Of a DNA stretch of 64,000 nucleotides, positions 31,932 to 43,439 are shown one piece after another. The stretch's first letter is position 1. Each line of letters begins with the position of its first letter. The translations under genes were made by a program, and so were the position numbers. The notes beneath the pieces are model-generated. The model ran no database searches. It was not told the origin of the DNA and saw only the letters and a list, made by a program, of their open reading frames with translations. The stretch is from Azolla caroliniana (lineage: Eukaryota; Polypodiophyta): the NCBI GenBank assembly GCA_043228905.1, contig JBHGNT010000007.1, forward strand, positions 19,468,001-19,532,000. The letters run 5' to 3'.

Positions 31932-33448
31932 CTGAGAAAAAAACACAAATAATCAACATCCAAAATATATACGAAATTTGGAAATTTCTTCTAATTTCTC
32001 ACAGATTCATACGAAGAAGAAATGTTGGAGTGAGAAAGGCTTGCGCCAAATGGAGAACACATTTCCATATCGTTTCTTGAAAAACTGAGTAGATTTAACT
32101 AAGGGAAACTGTGTCCTGAAAGGAAATTCTAAGAAAGAAGTCCATTAGATTCATTAAAACTTATGAGTAAGAATGAGAGAGGGATTTTTATGGCTTGAAG
32201 ATTAACGATTTGATTTGATATCATTTCTTCGTTGAATGAAGGAAATTTGTGACAGATGAAAAGGAGATTAGTAAAAGGGGGGAGAGAGAAAGAGAGAATT
32301 ATATCAGTTCCAATTCACATTTCATGAAAAAATGTATAGATTGATTCAAAAGAAGCTGTGCTCAACATAGAATTATGATAAAGAAGTCCATCAGATTCGC
32401 TAAAACGAAGGAGAAGTTGATCAGTTGAAACGAATCCCATCAGATGAATATGATGGACATAGAATTCTGAAGGAGAAGCCCATCAGTTGAAACTCGTGTG
32501 ATGTCAAATTATAACACAAAAGACTGTGAACTTACATAGAAATTCTAAACAAGAAGTCCATCAGGTGAAACTCATGTGATGTCAATGACATAAAAGACTC
32601 TGAACTTACATGAAAATTCTGAAGAAGAATTCCATGAGCTGAAACCGCAGGCAATATCTTTCTTCTTCTTCTTCTCCTTGGCAGGAAAGAAACGGATGAA
32701 AGGAGAGACAATTGAAGGAAGCACAAGAGAAACCCTGCAGAGAGAAACTGTAGACATATCATTCATGATGATGATGATGATTATTGAGCGTTCCATGATT
32801 ATATGATTGAGCGTTCGATGATGATGATGGTGATGGAGGCGATGATGATATGATTGAGTTGTTCGATGATGATATGATTGAGCGTCGATGATGATGATGA
32901 TGACGGAGGTGATGATGATATGATTGAGCGTTTGATGATAATATGATTGAGCGTCGATGATGATGATGATGAAGGCCATGATGATATGATGGAGTGTCGA
33001 TGATGATGATGAAAAGATGAAGAAGAAGAAGAAGAAGAAGAAGGCGTATGATAATGGCGATGGTGATGGTGATGAATAAGGAAAAGAAGAGAAGAAGAAA
33101 GGCAGGCGCACAAACCCTAATTTCCCCTGGTGCTTTGCTCGCTGTTTTCTTCGCTCTGAATGTGTGTGTGTGTGTGAGTGAGTGAGAGCCTTGTTTTCAG
33201 AAACAAGAAGACAGGCAGGCGCACAAACCCTAATTTCCTTAGGTTCGGGTGGTTCAGCTCTTTGGAATACAGAAGAAGAAAGAAGAAAGAAGAAGGAGGA
33301 GGAGAAGAAGAAGAAGAAAAGAGAATGAAATGAAATGAGCAGGAATTTCCCTCTCTTTCTCTTACATATACATACTGTATACATATGTATATGTAGTGTA
33401 GTTGTTTTGAAAATACGAAGCTAATTAATTACGTCCCACAACGTGGAT
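31932..33448 (-). other. 5' region (intron, leader, promoter) of the HVA22-like gene
   Basis: Two copies of AAACCCTAATTTCC (33113, 33226) on the plus strand read AAATTAGGGTTT on the gene strand, a telo-box-like element common in plant 5' regions. Pyrimidine-rich leader-like sequence lies at 33240-33340. The coding start is not identified, so exact parts are unknown. Confidence 0.4.
32765..33055. repeat. GATGAT-rich minisatellite
   Basis: Imperfect units of about 55-65 bp, each combining GATGATGATATGATTGAGCG and a GATGAT run, grading into GAAGAA at 33015-33045. It lies in the likely first intron or leader of the HVA22-like gene. Confidence 0.85.
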
Positions 33449-33461
33449 TATATATATATTA

Positions 33462-33514
<53 letters not shown>

Positions 33515-33519
33515 GTATG
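33449..33519. repeat. (TA)n then (TATG)n microsatellite
   Basis: Alternating TA to about 33501, then TATG units up to the left end of the Mutator-like element. Confidence 0.95.
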
Positions 33520-33631
33520 GCTTGTGACTAACTACTACCAAATATTAAAGAGGGCAAGTGAGGGAATCGCGGAGAGGGACGGTGCAGGTCGCACCGTTGT
33601 TGGCGCGTTCGATCTCCACCGTCCAAGATGG
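33520..33631. repeat. Left terminal inverted repeat of the MULE
   Basis: About 112 bp. The first roughly 70 bp match the right end almost exactly; the rest at about 75-80%. Confidence 0.85.
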
Positions 33632-33657
33632 ACAAAAAGCTGACAACGTCTGTCACA

Positions 33658-33840
33658 AGGAGCCCGACTCTGCGAAAGGGAGCCCGACTCTGCGAAAGGG
33701 AGCCCGACTCTGTCAAAAGGAGCCCCGCTGTCAGACAGCCTCTACAAGAGGGAGCCCGACTCTGTCAGAAGGAGCCCCGCTGTCATACCACATCAGTAAG
33801 AAGGAGCCCGACTCTGTCAAAAGGAGCCCGACTCTGTAGC
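33658..33840. repeat. Left subterminal array, GGAGCCCGACTCTG
   Basis: Six copies of GGAGCCCGACTCTG and two GGAGCCCCGCTGTC variants. Probably transposase-binding or amplification-prone ends. Confidence 0.9.
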
Positions 33841-34019
33841 AACAAACATCAGAAACTCCACAAAATTGTAAGTGTACAACAAATATTTGCCATGAAACTG
33901 ATCATAAAATTTCTCAACAAAACCTAAAGATTCAAATAACAAGTCTTACATAAAATATTAAAATGTCAAATGTTGACAACCCTAAAATGAAATATGAATA
34001 TACACGTTACATATTAAGA

Positions 34020-36347
34020 TTATGGCTCATGTCGGGATGATTGCAAGATGCAACCACAATTTTTACAGCATGTAACATTTGAGTCCCTTGAAGTCAAGGT
34101 CAAGCCATCACAACGCAAACACCGAACCTTCTCGTGGTCAACCAATGGCAATCTCCTCCTAGCCTGAGTAGCACCTCTTTGTAGTTTTCCGGAGTGGGAT
34201 TTGGAAGTGTTTGGGGAGCTGCCAATAAGTTCTTGCGAGATGTCTATTGTTGCACTTCTTTTGGCACCGATTTGTTGGTTGTGACTTATTGATCTACCAT
34301 CTTCTTCATTGGTTGATTTTGGTGCACCAACGCGATACACCTTCTCAGCCACATCTTCCAATGTTTGTATACCTTCGACAATAGTTGCACGGTCGAAGGT
34401 TCCTAACCCTTGCTCGAGACACTGAAGTGCTTTCATGACCGTTTGTATTTTGGACTTGAATGATTCAATCTCGGATATTGTGGGGTTTGTCTCCTCTACT
34501 TGCTCTACCTCTGCCTCCACTTCTATTTCTGTATTATGGTCCATTCGCATTTGGGTCGCGTGATCTATAAAAGGCAATGAGCCACATAAATGTGGCATAT
34601 GCCTCTCAATAATCATTCAGATACCTAGTAAATGCTTACATTTACTCACAATGTCTTGGCAATCACAATATGAGCATTGGAGTGAGACATTATACCATAG
34701 AGTGGGAGTCGTCATGCTCAAGATTCTAAACCAATATCGGGCCTCTTCGACAATTTCAATTGTGGAAGTATTGTCGACATACCTTTCCAATATTCTCTCC
34801 GCTTCTTTAAGTCGGGACCTTTGATCCCTACAATTCGCACGGGGTGCAAACCGACCACTCTCACATATTTCTTGTCGTTGCTTGTACCACTCTATTACTG
34901 TTCCTCCTATGCAAGTGCCAGTTTCACTGTCCCCGATTAAGACATGCAGAAGGTCGGTAATTGATCGGTTTATTCTTCCCCTCAAGGCAGTATACTTGAT
35001 AAACTGCCAATGTCTTTCCACAATATTGGTAGTGTCAACGTGTCCATAGTTGAGCATTCTACCAAACTTGGGCCAGAGTTTCCTCCACACACATGTCAAA
35101 CCACACCATCCTCCTTCTATATATTGCCAAACATCGGGCTTGTCCGCATATTCTAACTTTAACTCCTCACACATTGCATTGAATGATGATTCAGTAATGC
35201 ATTGCATCAGTTGGCACATTCGTTGATAAAGATGGATTCTCTCATTTGCACTTACTTTTGGCAACAAGTTGTCCACCCATGACTTTTTGGCGTGAAACTG
35301 AAACAAAAGTCGACAATGTGTTTGGGACCATTGCCCATTTACAACAATCCAAGATTGACGGTTTGTTGGAACCACATTAGTTATGGCATTATATGATGTC
35401 CAACATTTATCGATCACTATCGCATTTGGCCTCACCATGGGCATCCTTGCGAATATGACTCTCAAACAAGTTTCTAATGCCACTTGCTCATGGTTTGACC
35501 CCTTATCAGAACTACAAAGCATGTACCATAATGGGATCCCAATTCCCATGGCGTTGGGGGCAACTGTTGCATATAATGGTAGCCCGAATTGGTTTGTTTT
35601 AAATGTCGAGTCAATTGCCCAAGAGTTGTTTAGGGTCAACCGCTTACACATTTCCAACATCCATTGATCTTGAAGTATCAAGATAAATGGTTGTATGGGG
35701 GGAGATCCTGGTTCACCAGTCAAGTAGGGTTGAACATGAGCCACTTTCCCAAGATCTCGGAGTGCATAGGCATCTTGCATCATCAAAACCCAATCAACCT
35801 TAGTCATGGCACTCCCGATTTTTAACCTATTTGCCATGTTATGGACTTCCTTTGGTATCATAAAGAACCGATAGGTAACAAGCTCTAATGGACTAGCCTT
35901 GGACTTATGATATGCTTCCTTACGCATGCTCATTCGTGCCACATGCCTTGCACACCCAACATCAAATAGGTCATCTTTGCAACAACTTATGACATTGGGG
36001 TGTACTGGCAAATGGTACACATCCGACCTACTACATGGTACATGACCACTATGAGGTCCATATATTGAAATGGTAAGTGTCTCAATGTCAACATCATCAT
36101 TGATTCTAACGTCCACATGGAATGTGCACCCACATCGGGGTGTGCACCTGCGTCGTCGAGTGGAATTAGACGCAAGTCGAGATGTCCCAGCACGATGACA
36201 ACTATACCTAGTCACACGCATACCCTTCTTGACTCCTTTCCTTAAACATGTGTGGTACTTGGTTTGCAAATCCGTGAGTGTATCATCTAATTGGTGGGTT
36301 TCTACCTTGATCACTTCTATGGGTAGGGTCTTGTTATATTTGGCCAT
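34020..36347 (-). pseudogene. MULE transposase (one nonsense codon)
   Basis: DDE transposase that would cut and join MULE ends. ATG 36347 opens about 775 codons broken only by TGA 34617-34619. N-terminal Cys/His-rich DNA-binding region (YSCHRAG; CTPRCGCTFHV; GPHSGHVP). Core: AIDSTFKTNQFGLPLY (first Asp, about 35630), NAIVIDKCW (second Asp, about 35370) and NIVERHWQFIKY (Glu, about 35010). SWIM finger CDCQDIVSKCKH at about 34640. The C-terminal part after the stop has a hydrophilic linker and a zinc-ribbon-like CLRC...CCKNC (34040-34120). An acidic ORF (36360-36585, EDELED repeated) just upstream in another frame may be a first exon. Confidence 0.88.
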
Positions 36348-36529
36348 GCTTGATCCCAAACCTTATACTGGGGGAACAATACATGAAGGGATCGACCGCC
36401 TCATCCTCACGATCGGAATTTGATGACTCAAAAGGATCCTCCAATTCATCCTCGGATGCATTGGATGACCATGACGTATCCTCCAATTCATCTTCCGACA
36501 TGGCGAAGACACCATGATGCATTGTGCTC

Positions 36530-36860
36530 TCCATAGCAAATACAATATGATCAAGAATGCCAGTGATTGAGGTGAATGAAATCAAATGAATTCAAGTGAA
36601 TGAATTCAAATAATTCACATGAATGGAGTAGATTAATGATCGAGAATGAGAGTGAATGAAATCAAATGGCCTACAATATGATCAAATGAAATCAAATACA
36701 ATATGATCAAGAATGCCAGTGTTTGAGGTGAATGAAGTGAATGAAATCAAATGAATTCAAGTGAATGAAATCAAATGAATTCAAGTGAATGAATTCAAAT
36801 AATTCACATGAATGGAGTAGATTAACGATCGAGAATGAGAGTGAATGATATGAGTGCGAG
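36530..36860. repeat. Direct duplication upstream of the MULE transposase
   Basis: A block of about 150 bp with ATGATCAAGAATGCCAGTG at about 36546 recurs at about 36703, including GAATTCAAATAATTCACATG and GATCGAGAATGAGAGTGAATG. Probably duplicated promoter or leader. Confidence 0.85.
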
Positions 36861-37017
36861 TGATTAATAGACTATTAAGGAAGGGAATGGGTTAATTGGG
36901 AATGATGGGAAGACTCTTAGTGCATGCTACTGAATTTGGTGAATTAATTTACTGTAGTCGTTAATATGACTGTTGAGACGCCATCATTACACGTAGTTGG
37001 GCACTTCCCTATTACTG

Positions 37018-37245
37018 TGTCAGGCTCCCTTTTTTAATGAGTCGGGCTCCACATTATCAGTCGGGCTCCCTTTTTAATGAGTGGGGCTCCCTTTTTTAAT
37101 GAACATGAATGAGTCGGGCTCCACATTAATCAGTCGGGCTCCCTTTTTACCAGAGTCGGGCTCCCTTTTTAATGAGTGGGGCTCCCTTTTTTAATGAACA
37201 TGAATGAGTCGAGCTCCACACTAATCAGTCAGGCTCCCTTTTGAA
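37018..37245. repeat. Internal subterminal-type array, GTCGGGCTCC
   Basis: About ten GTCGGGCTCC/GTGGGGCTCC words spaced by TTTTTAATGA, themselves tandemly duplicated (about 115 bp). It is the reverse complement of the left-end word and sits between the two genes, 3.8 kb from either end. Confidence 0.9.
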
Positions 37246-37945
37246 TAAGATTCACATTGAGTCTTGTTATGTCTTTGAAGAAGATTGACATCGAGTCTTG
37301 TTATGTCTTTGAATAAGATTGACATTGAGTCTTGTTATGTCTTTCGTATTGTTTACAACAAGGACCGAAGCACTCTTTCTATATACTTACTCTTTCTACA
37401 ACAACATTCTTTGATTACAACACTCTTTCTATATATTTACTCTTTCTTGGCCTTTCTCAAAAACCATTGTCGTGACTACTTGTCAATAAGCTATTAGTTT
37501 TATTCTTTTGACACCCAAAACATACAACCAAATATACAACCAAAATGAGATTCAAAATGAGATTCATAATGAGATTCAACTATTTACCAGATATTACAAA
37601 ATGATTTTCAGATAGAGTCCACATTGAGTCATTTACAACCAAAATGAGATTCAAATATTGATTTGATATTACAAAAATGAGAATGTACATCAAATTGAGT
37701 CATATACAACCAAAATGAGATTCAAATAATAAGACTCACAACCAGAATGTACATCAACAAAGACATATACAACCAAAATGAGATTCACACAATAAGATTC
37801 ACAACCAGAATGTACATCAAATTGAGTCATATATAACCAAAATGAGATTCAACTATTTACCAGATATTACAAAAAAGTTGACAATCCACATGAGATAGTA
37901 AATCGAGATCATATGTTTGATGTTACAAAGTACAACATGCTAGTG
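37246..37945. repeat. Intergenic short repeats within the MULE
   Basis: Three units of about 33 bp with TTGACATTGAGTCTTGTTATG (37250-37345), then scattered ACCAAAATGAGATTCA words (37540-37860). No gene seen. Confidence 0.75.
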
Positions 37946-37946
37946 A

Positions 37947-39559
37947 TTAAAATAACCCTATGCCCAGAGTCCTTCGTGTCCATTTTGCCATGATTTTCCG
38001 AAGGAGCTGCACATCTTCGAATCCAAACCATTGCTCCTTACCCTACACCACAAGATGCCATCAACCTAAGCCCAAATTCAATTCTCATAAATTCAATTCT
38101 CATAAATACTTACAAATTGATCAGACTCAAATCCTTGAATGAACTCCTCGACCAACATTCGAATGGTTTGCATCACGTAATACCCACAATCCGTCCCATT
38201 AGGTTGGGTTGGGATATGCAATACCTGGAACCACTAGATCTAATCGTCGACAAGCCACCTGAAACCTGTTTATTAGGCCAGATTAGTAACTACAAAAAAA
38301 ACATGAAGTTAACTATTGATCTCATGCCCCCACCATAACGGCATACCTAGTGAACTTTTTTCTTGTTGTGTTATCCCATGTTTTTGTGATGGTCCCAGGA
38401 CCAATAAAGACAATCCCAATGTCCGCACCCTCATCTGTGTCATATGATGTAATGAACGACAACTTACTAGGGTCCACTGTTTTCTTGCGGATTTGGATTT
38501 TAGGCCTCCTTGGTTATTGGGTTGTCGATTCTGACAGTTGGTCTTGACCACCATCGATCTCGACATGTGTCTCATCTTCTGGCATGGGAATTCCATGATT
38601 CTTACACTAAAATTCATACATAAGATTCACACATAATCATTCACACACTAGATTTAGACTCACATAAGATGCACACATAATCATAAACCTTACTTACATA
38701 AGCTTCAGACACAACCGCAATCTTCAACTTCAATTTTGCCATCCTATGCTCCTTTCCCTCGTCATACCTGGCCATCTGTTGGCTGACGAATTGGGCAATG
38801 AAATCGGCCTCCTTGGATGTTTGAAGTGCGTTTAGAGTGGCTTTGAAGATCTTAATCGCTCTTGTCCTCAACTTCCTCATGTGTGATTGGCGTGACCTGT
38901 TGTACTTTAGCTCCGGATCCAAAAAACGCTTTATTGATCATTGTCTTTCGTAGTGGCTGAAGAATGACGTGGCTGTACTCCTCATGGAGGTCGATTGCTC
39001 TTCTTCTTCTATCTTTAGCCCCCGAGGCAGTACTACACGGATGCCATGTGCCTTCTGTAAGTGAGCCTCCATGTCAACTTTTTTGCGAAACCATCGTACC
39101 TCTTTTCTACATGAATCTCCAACGATACATGTGCAACATTTGATACCTGTCGAGTCTCTTCCCGCCTTGAAGAGGGACATGGGGTCCACTACAACAATGG
39201 TGTGACATTTGCATTAGAAAAACCCAATATATACTTACTTCAATAATGATTATAAGAATGTACATCAACTCACCATTTACACTGATATCTTCAACACCTG
39301 GCCCCACGTCATGTATGGGGTTCGTATCCATGTTTGAGTCTTCAGTAATGATGTTTTCAGCATCCATATTGTTGGATTTGGGGCACCTAGCATCCTTTCT
39401 TACAAAAACCCTAAACCATCATTCAAGTTAGCACACAAACATCACTATTTATACACAATATAAAGTTGAGAAATGATTCATGCCATACCTCCCTTCATAG
39501 GGTATTGTTTCACCCCAATCCGCATCAAAGTCTATGAAGGTCTTGGACCGACTAGCCAT
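37947..39559 (-). pseudogene. ULP/C48 cysteine protease-like gene carried by the MULE
   Basis: Six exons with GT-AG borders in phase: 39489-39559, 39274-39410, 38698-39188, 38347-38606, 38114-38258 and 37947-38042, together 1200 nt (400 codons). ATG at 39559 (MASRSKTFIDFD); stop TAA at 37947. Exon 3 has a zinc-finger-like C..C....C and HLQKAHG. Exons 5-6 show WFQVLHIPTQPNGTDCGYYV, the Cys box of Ulp1-type peptidases, followed by a C-terminal helix. I cannot place the usual His and Asp, so proteolysis is doubtful. Four in-frame stops: TGA 38938, one TAA in exon 4, two TAGs in exon 5. In the family the role is SUMO-protease-like; its role in MULEs is unsettled. Confidence 0.75.
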
Positions 39560-40607
39560 CTGTACAAAACACATGCCAAAACATTACCATATGTTTGTCT
39601 TTAAATTCAAGAATACTTGAGTCTATCCTATTGTTTCTACACAATACATTAGTGTTAAGGATTTTGAAATGGACAAAAATTGTCAATGATTTCAAAAAAT
39701 AGATCAATCTTAACAAATTCTAACATATCAATGTCAATAATTTAAAATTCATGAATGCTACTTGCAATTTTTATTTTAGTTTTTGTAATATATATACATA
39801 GAGGGCACATTCTAAATTAAGGGAGATAGCCATAATAATGATACGTATTTAAATCATAGTCATAGTTCATGAGTTCATGACAAATAGTTGGTCTTCATGG
39901 AGAATCCTAATTTCATTCAGCAAGAATTTATCATTTATCATTTAGAATACTATAATGGACACAACGTTTTACTTCCAACTTAAAACATACTTACGTAGAT
40001 TTACATAGCGCACAACTTTTTTTAGTAAGGCATTCATTACATTATTATTATTTGGGGTCAAGCCATCGCAAAGAATGTATACAAGATTTGAGATTTGACC
40101 TTTAAATGTGGGCATAAAAAAGCCCAATAATGCATGAATCAAATGGGCAAATTCAAGCATTCAAATAATGACATTCAAACCTAATATGGATGATGATTGC
40201 TTGAATACACATAGACAAGTATTATTTTTATTCCATGTCTACTCAAAACCATGGTTGATTGCTTGAAGACACAATAGAAGGAATAAAATCATATTAGGTT
40301 CAAGCAATCATCCATATTAGGTTGATGGTTTTTATGACATGGAATAAAACCTAAACCTAATAGAAGGAATATGATACCTAATAAAACCCTAAACCTAATA
40401 GAAGGAATATGATACCTACCTCTAGACTGCAGGTGCTCGCGGACAATCGGTGTTGTGCCTCACGGAAGATGTTTGCAACAGGTGCTGCCAAACAACAGGT
40501 GGTGCGGCGCGCTCAAAAACCCGAAACCCTCAACCTCACGCTTCTTGTTTGAAAACAAGAAAAAAATGACAGAAAAAGGCTTTTTATACTTCCCTCAAAC
40601 TAATGAG
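39560..40607. other. 5' side of the ULP-like gene; small inverted repeat
   Basis: AT-rich, no convincing ORF. CCTAATATGGATGATGATTGCTTG near 40183 faces its complement CAAGCAATCATCCATATTAGG near 40301, a hairpin with a stem of about 20 bp. A leader-like GC-rich block lies at 40430-40560. Confidence 0.5.
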
Positions 40608-40925
40608 AAGGGCTCCCTTTCACAAAGTGGAGCCCTTCTTTAATGAGACGGGCTCCTTTTCCTGTGAGACGGGCTCCCTCTTTAATTGGTGCGCTTTTTC
40701 GCGCCTTTTCCACAAGGGCTTCCTTTCACAAAGTGGAGCCCTTCTTTAATGAGATGGGCTCCTTTTTCTGTGAGACGAGCTCCCTCTTTAATTGGTGCGC
40801 TTTTTCGCGCCTTTTCCACAAGGGCTCCCTTTCACAAAGTGGAGCCCTTCTTTAATGAGACGGGCTCCTTTTTCTGTGAGACGGGCTCCCTCTTTAATTG
40901 GCGCGCTTTTTCGCGCCTTTTCCAC
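40608..40925. repeat. Right subterminal array, three 106-bp units
   Basis: Units start AAGGGCT at 40608, 40714 and 40820. Each holds AAAGTGGAGCCC, GAGACGGGCTCC twice and CGCGCTTTTTCGCGCC. Confidence 0.92.
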
Positions 40926-40927
40926 AG

Positions 40928-41037
40928 CCACATTGGACAGTGCAGATTGCACGCGCCCTCATCTAGCGACCTGCATCGTCCCTCTCCGCGATTCCCTCAC
41001 TGCCCTCTTTAATATTTGGTAGTAGTTAGACACCACG
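40928..41037. repeat. Right terminal inverted repeat of the MULE
   Basis: Reverse complement of 33520-33631 at high identity over the outer 70 bp; followed by GTATGTATG. Confidence 0.85.
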
Positions 41038-42340
41038 GTATGTATGTATGTATGTATGTATGTATGCATGCATGTTTTCTTTGCTCTGGCCATAGAGAGA
41101 AACGAGGGCCAAGAGCGCAAACGGGTATGTGCACCGATACACACGAATCAAGAAACATGCACAAACATAATGTAAATAGAATAGGACTGGTAAGTACTAG
41201 GCGGTAGGAATTAAAGGGCACTTTAGAGTCCCACACGCATAGAGAGAATGCGGGGATTTGATGTGAAGAAATCAAAGGGGGGAATCTCTGACACCGATCA
41301 CAATGTAACGGTCTCCCCTTGTGCTATAAAAGGGGAGGCTTGAGCTTGTTTTAGGAATCCGGTTTTGGGGAGGACAAAGTGCTCTCTCTCTCTCTCTTGT
41401 GCATGATTCTATAAGGAAGTCTCTACTCGCGTAGGAAGCCCGTGAGCTCCCGACCAGAGGCTCCTTGATCTGTTAGTGTGCGTATATGGGTGGGGTGTGT
41501 GTTTCGTAGAGTGCACAACTCTCCTACCTGTCGAGTTCAGTTGTATTAGGCTTACATTAATCTATTTATTTTGATTGTTCAGGTCGAAGTCTTCCTATTT
41601 ACGGGGTTTTCATCTCTACTCCCGTTTCTTCTTAGCTAGGTTTCCCCGCTCTGCCTATGAACCGCGTGACACGGTTCCTTATGCGAACCTACACAGTCGT
41701 TGTCCCGCTTTCGATAACCGACCAAACACACCGCTACGGCTGCTCTTCCTACTCCCTCTGACTCCTTGGTTTGAGACCCCCGTGGTCCTGCCTGTTTCAA
41801 CACGTACTCGCGGAAAACCGTGACAACGTGACAAGCTAAGCAAAGTTCAATGTTCGAAGACAAAAGCAAAGAAAGCAGAGATGATGAAGCCCTCCTATGC
41901 CTCATCAATCAGATGCCTAATGTATGCAATGGTTTGCACGACGCCGGACATTGGGTACGTAGTCGGAGTGGTCAACTGATATATGAGCAAACCTGGGAGA
42001 GAGCATTGGGTTGTTGTGAGGTGGATACTTCGGTACCTAAGGGGCACCTCGAGCATGTGTCTTCGATTCGCTTGATGTTATTGATGTAGGATCAAGGTGT
42101 GGATGATGTTATTGATGTTGCGACCCAGACCGACATGGATGGTATTGATGTAGGAGTTCAAATTGATATCTTATTATACCAACAGGTGCAACTACTCAGT
42201 TTATTGAATTCATACCAGACTGTAAAGAGCAACTCAGCATTGAGGGAAAGTAGGAACCCAAGAGTTTCCTTGAACAGTCTGCAGGAATTGACAAAAAATC
42301 TTCTAGATAGAATGGCCCCCTTAACTTCTGAGGCTCGATG
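41038..42340. other. No recognised gene; promoter-like sequence at 41310
   Basis: After (TATG)n, sequence without a known domain. TCCCCTTGTGCTATAAAAGGGGA (about 41315-41337) is an inverted repeat enclosing a TATA box, with a (CT) run at 41383. It could be part of an unrecognised LTR. Open stretches at 41850-42340 match nothing I know. Confidence 0.4.
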
Positions 42341-42822
42341 AAAAAGGCTTTACAAATTCAGACATGTCGGCTGATGTGGATACCAACTGATCCACATCCG
42401 GTTACGTAATGACGTATGCAGGGGGAACCGTATCATGGCAGTCGAGGCTACAGACGGTCGTGGCACTATTGACCATGGAACCCAAGTATATGGCCGCAGT
42501 GGAAGGCGACAAGGAAATCATATGGATGAAGGAGTTTATCGGTGAGTTGGGAATTGGGCAAGAAGAATTCCGACTCTACTGCGATAATCAAAGTGTCATC
42601 CACCTTGCGAAGAATGCCACCTACCACTTGAGGAACAAACACATCTAGAGGAGATATCATTGGCTCCGAGAGTGAGTAGAAGAACAGGAGTTTGATCTAA
42701 TGAAGGTGCACACAACGGAGAATGGGTCGGACATGCTAACGTGTTGTCGGCCGAGAAGGTAAACGCGTGCCGATAGAAGGCCGGACTGGTGAAGTACCTC
42801 ATGCCGGAGTGAAGGGGGAGTT
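42341..42822 (+). pseudogene. Copia-B RNase H fragment
   Basis: STSGYVMTYAGGTVSWQSRLQ-like start (about 42388), WMKEFIGELG, LYCDNQSVIHLAKN (about 42575), then HT..N.SDML and a GAAGGGGGAG purine tract at 42811. Start truncated; stops at 42387 and 42646. Confidence 0.85.
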
Positions 42823-43395
42823 TATTAGATAACAGGTCCCTCCGGATGAGAAGAAGAGAACGAACCGAATCTGGTGGAGTGCGTGGGTAAACTGAAATCG
42901 AAATCGAATGATCAATTTACATGGCCAATTTGGGAGACTACATTTGTAAATAGTCTAAATATGCCCTTAGTGGGCCATAATTGTAAATAGCCCACATTGT
43001 ATACTAGTATATATACACCTAGGGCAATCATTATGTTATGATGATTTTTGGTTGTAAAGTTACACCGAAGGTAGTTTCCTCTGTAAGTAGTGAGAGTGAG
43101 TGTGAGTCATAACTCAGCCGCCGTCTGTTAGACGAAGACAAGCTCGAGGTTGTGGCCTTCGAGTCTCCTTGTACTCCTCTGAGTACCTCATAGTGATTTG
43201 TTTCTTGGGGTTTGTGGACCCCCTTGGTTTTTCCCTTTCGGGTTTTCAACGTGAAACATCCGGTGTCTCTGTCTTCTCTCCTTTCGAGTATTTCCTGTTT
43301 CCTGTTTTTTGTCTGTGCACATTTATCTCAATCTTTGCACCCAAATATAAGTATGTACGTAGAACCGATTGTGGCCGGTTACGATCCTAACCAGC
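42823..43395 (+). repeat. Copia-B 3' LTR (right edge approximate)
   Basis: Starts TATTAGATAACAGGTCCCTCC after the purine tract (expected TG mutated to TA). Carries AAATAGCCCACATTGTATAC and a TATATACACC promoter box at about 43006, shared with the LTRs at 43710, 44009 and 55554. Confidence 0.75.
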
Positions 43396-43439
43396 TCTAG
43401 AGGTTGTTGTACCATCTCATATTTGAGAGAGTGCAAACT

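Larger units (their letters stand above)
33520..41037. mobile_element. Mutator-like element (MULE) with transposase and ULP-like gene
   Basis: 7518 bp. Inverted ends share CTAACTACTACCAAAT...GAGGGAATCGCGGAGAGGGAC. GTATGTATG stands at 33511-33519 and 41038-41046, a 9-bp duplication as Mutator elements make, though both sides lie in TATG repeats, so the exact edge is uncertain. Both genes are on the minus strand: transposase (34020-36347) and a C48 protease-like gene (37947-39559). ULP-like genes inside MULEs are known from flowering plants (Kaonashi type). Confidence 0.85.

Noticed and set aside
32572-33384. 270-codon minus-strand ORF rich in His/Ile/Ser
   Set aside because: Low-complexity GAT/GAA repeats and leader sequence; no HVA22 N-terminus can be read from it.
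33658-33840. CRISPR-like array
   Set aside because: Short unspaced units in a plant transposon end; no uniform spacers or leader.
33558-33927. Two overlapping ORFs with repeated Ser-Pro-Thr phrases
   Set aside because: They are translations of the MULE subterminal array, not genes.
36334-36585. Acidic ORF as the certain first exon of the transposase
   Set aside because: The frame differs and no clean GT-AG pair joins it to 36347; kept only as a possibility.
40643-41022. Overlapping repetitive ORFs near the MULE right end
   Set aside because: Same cause: the 106-bp subterminal units.
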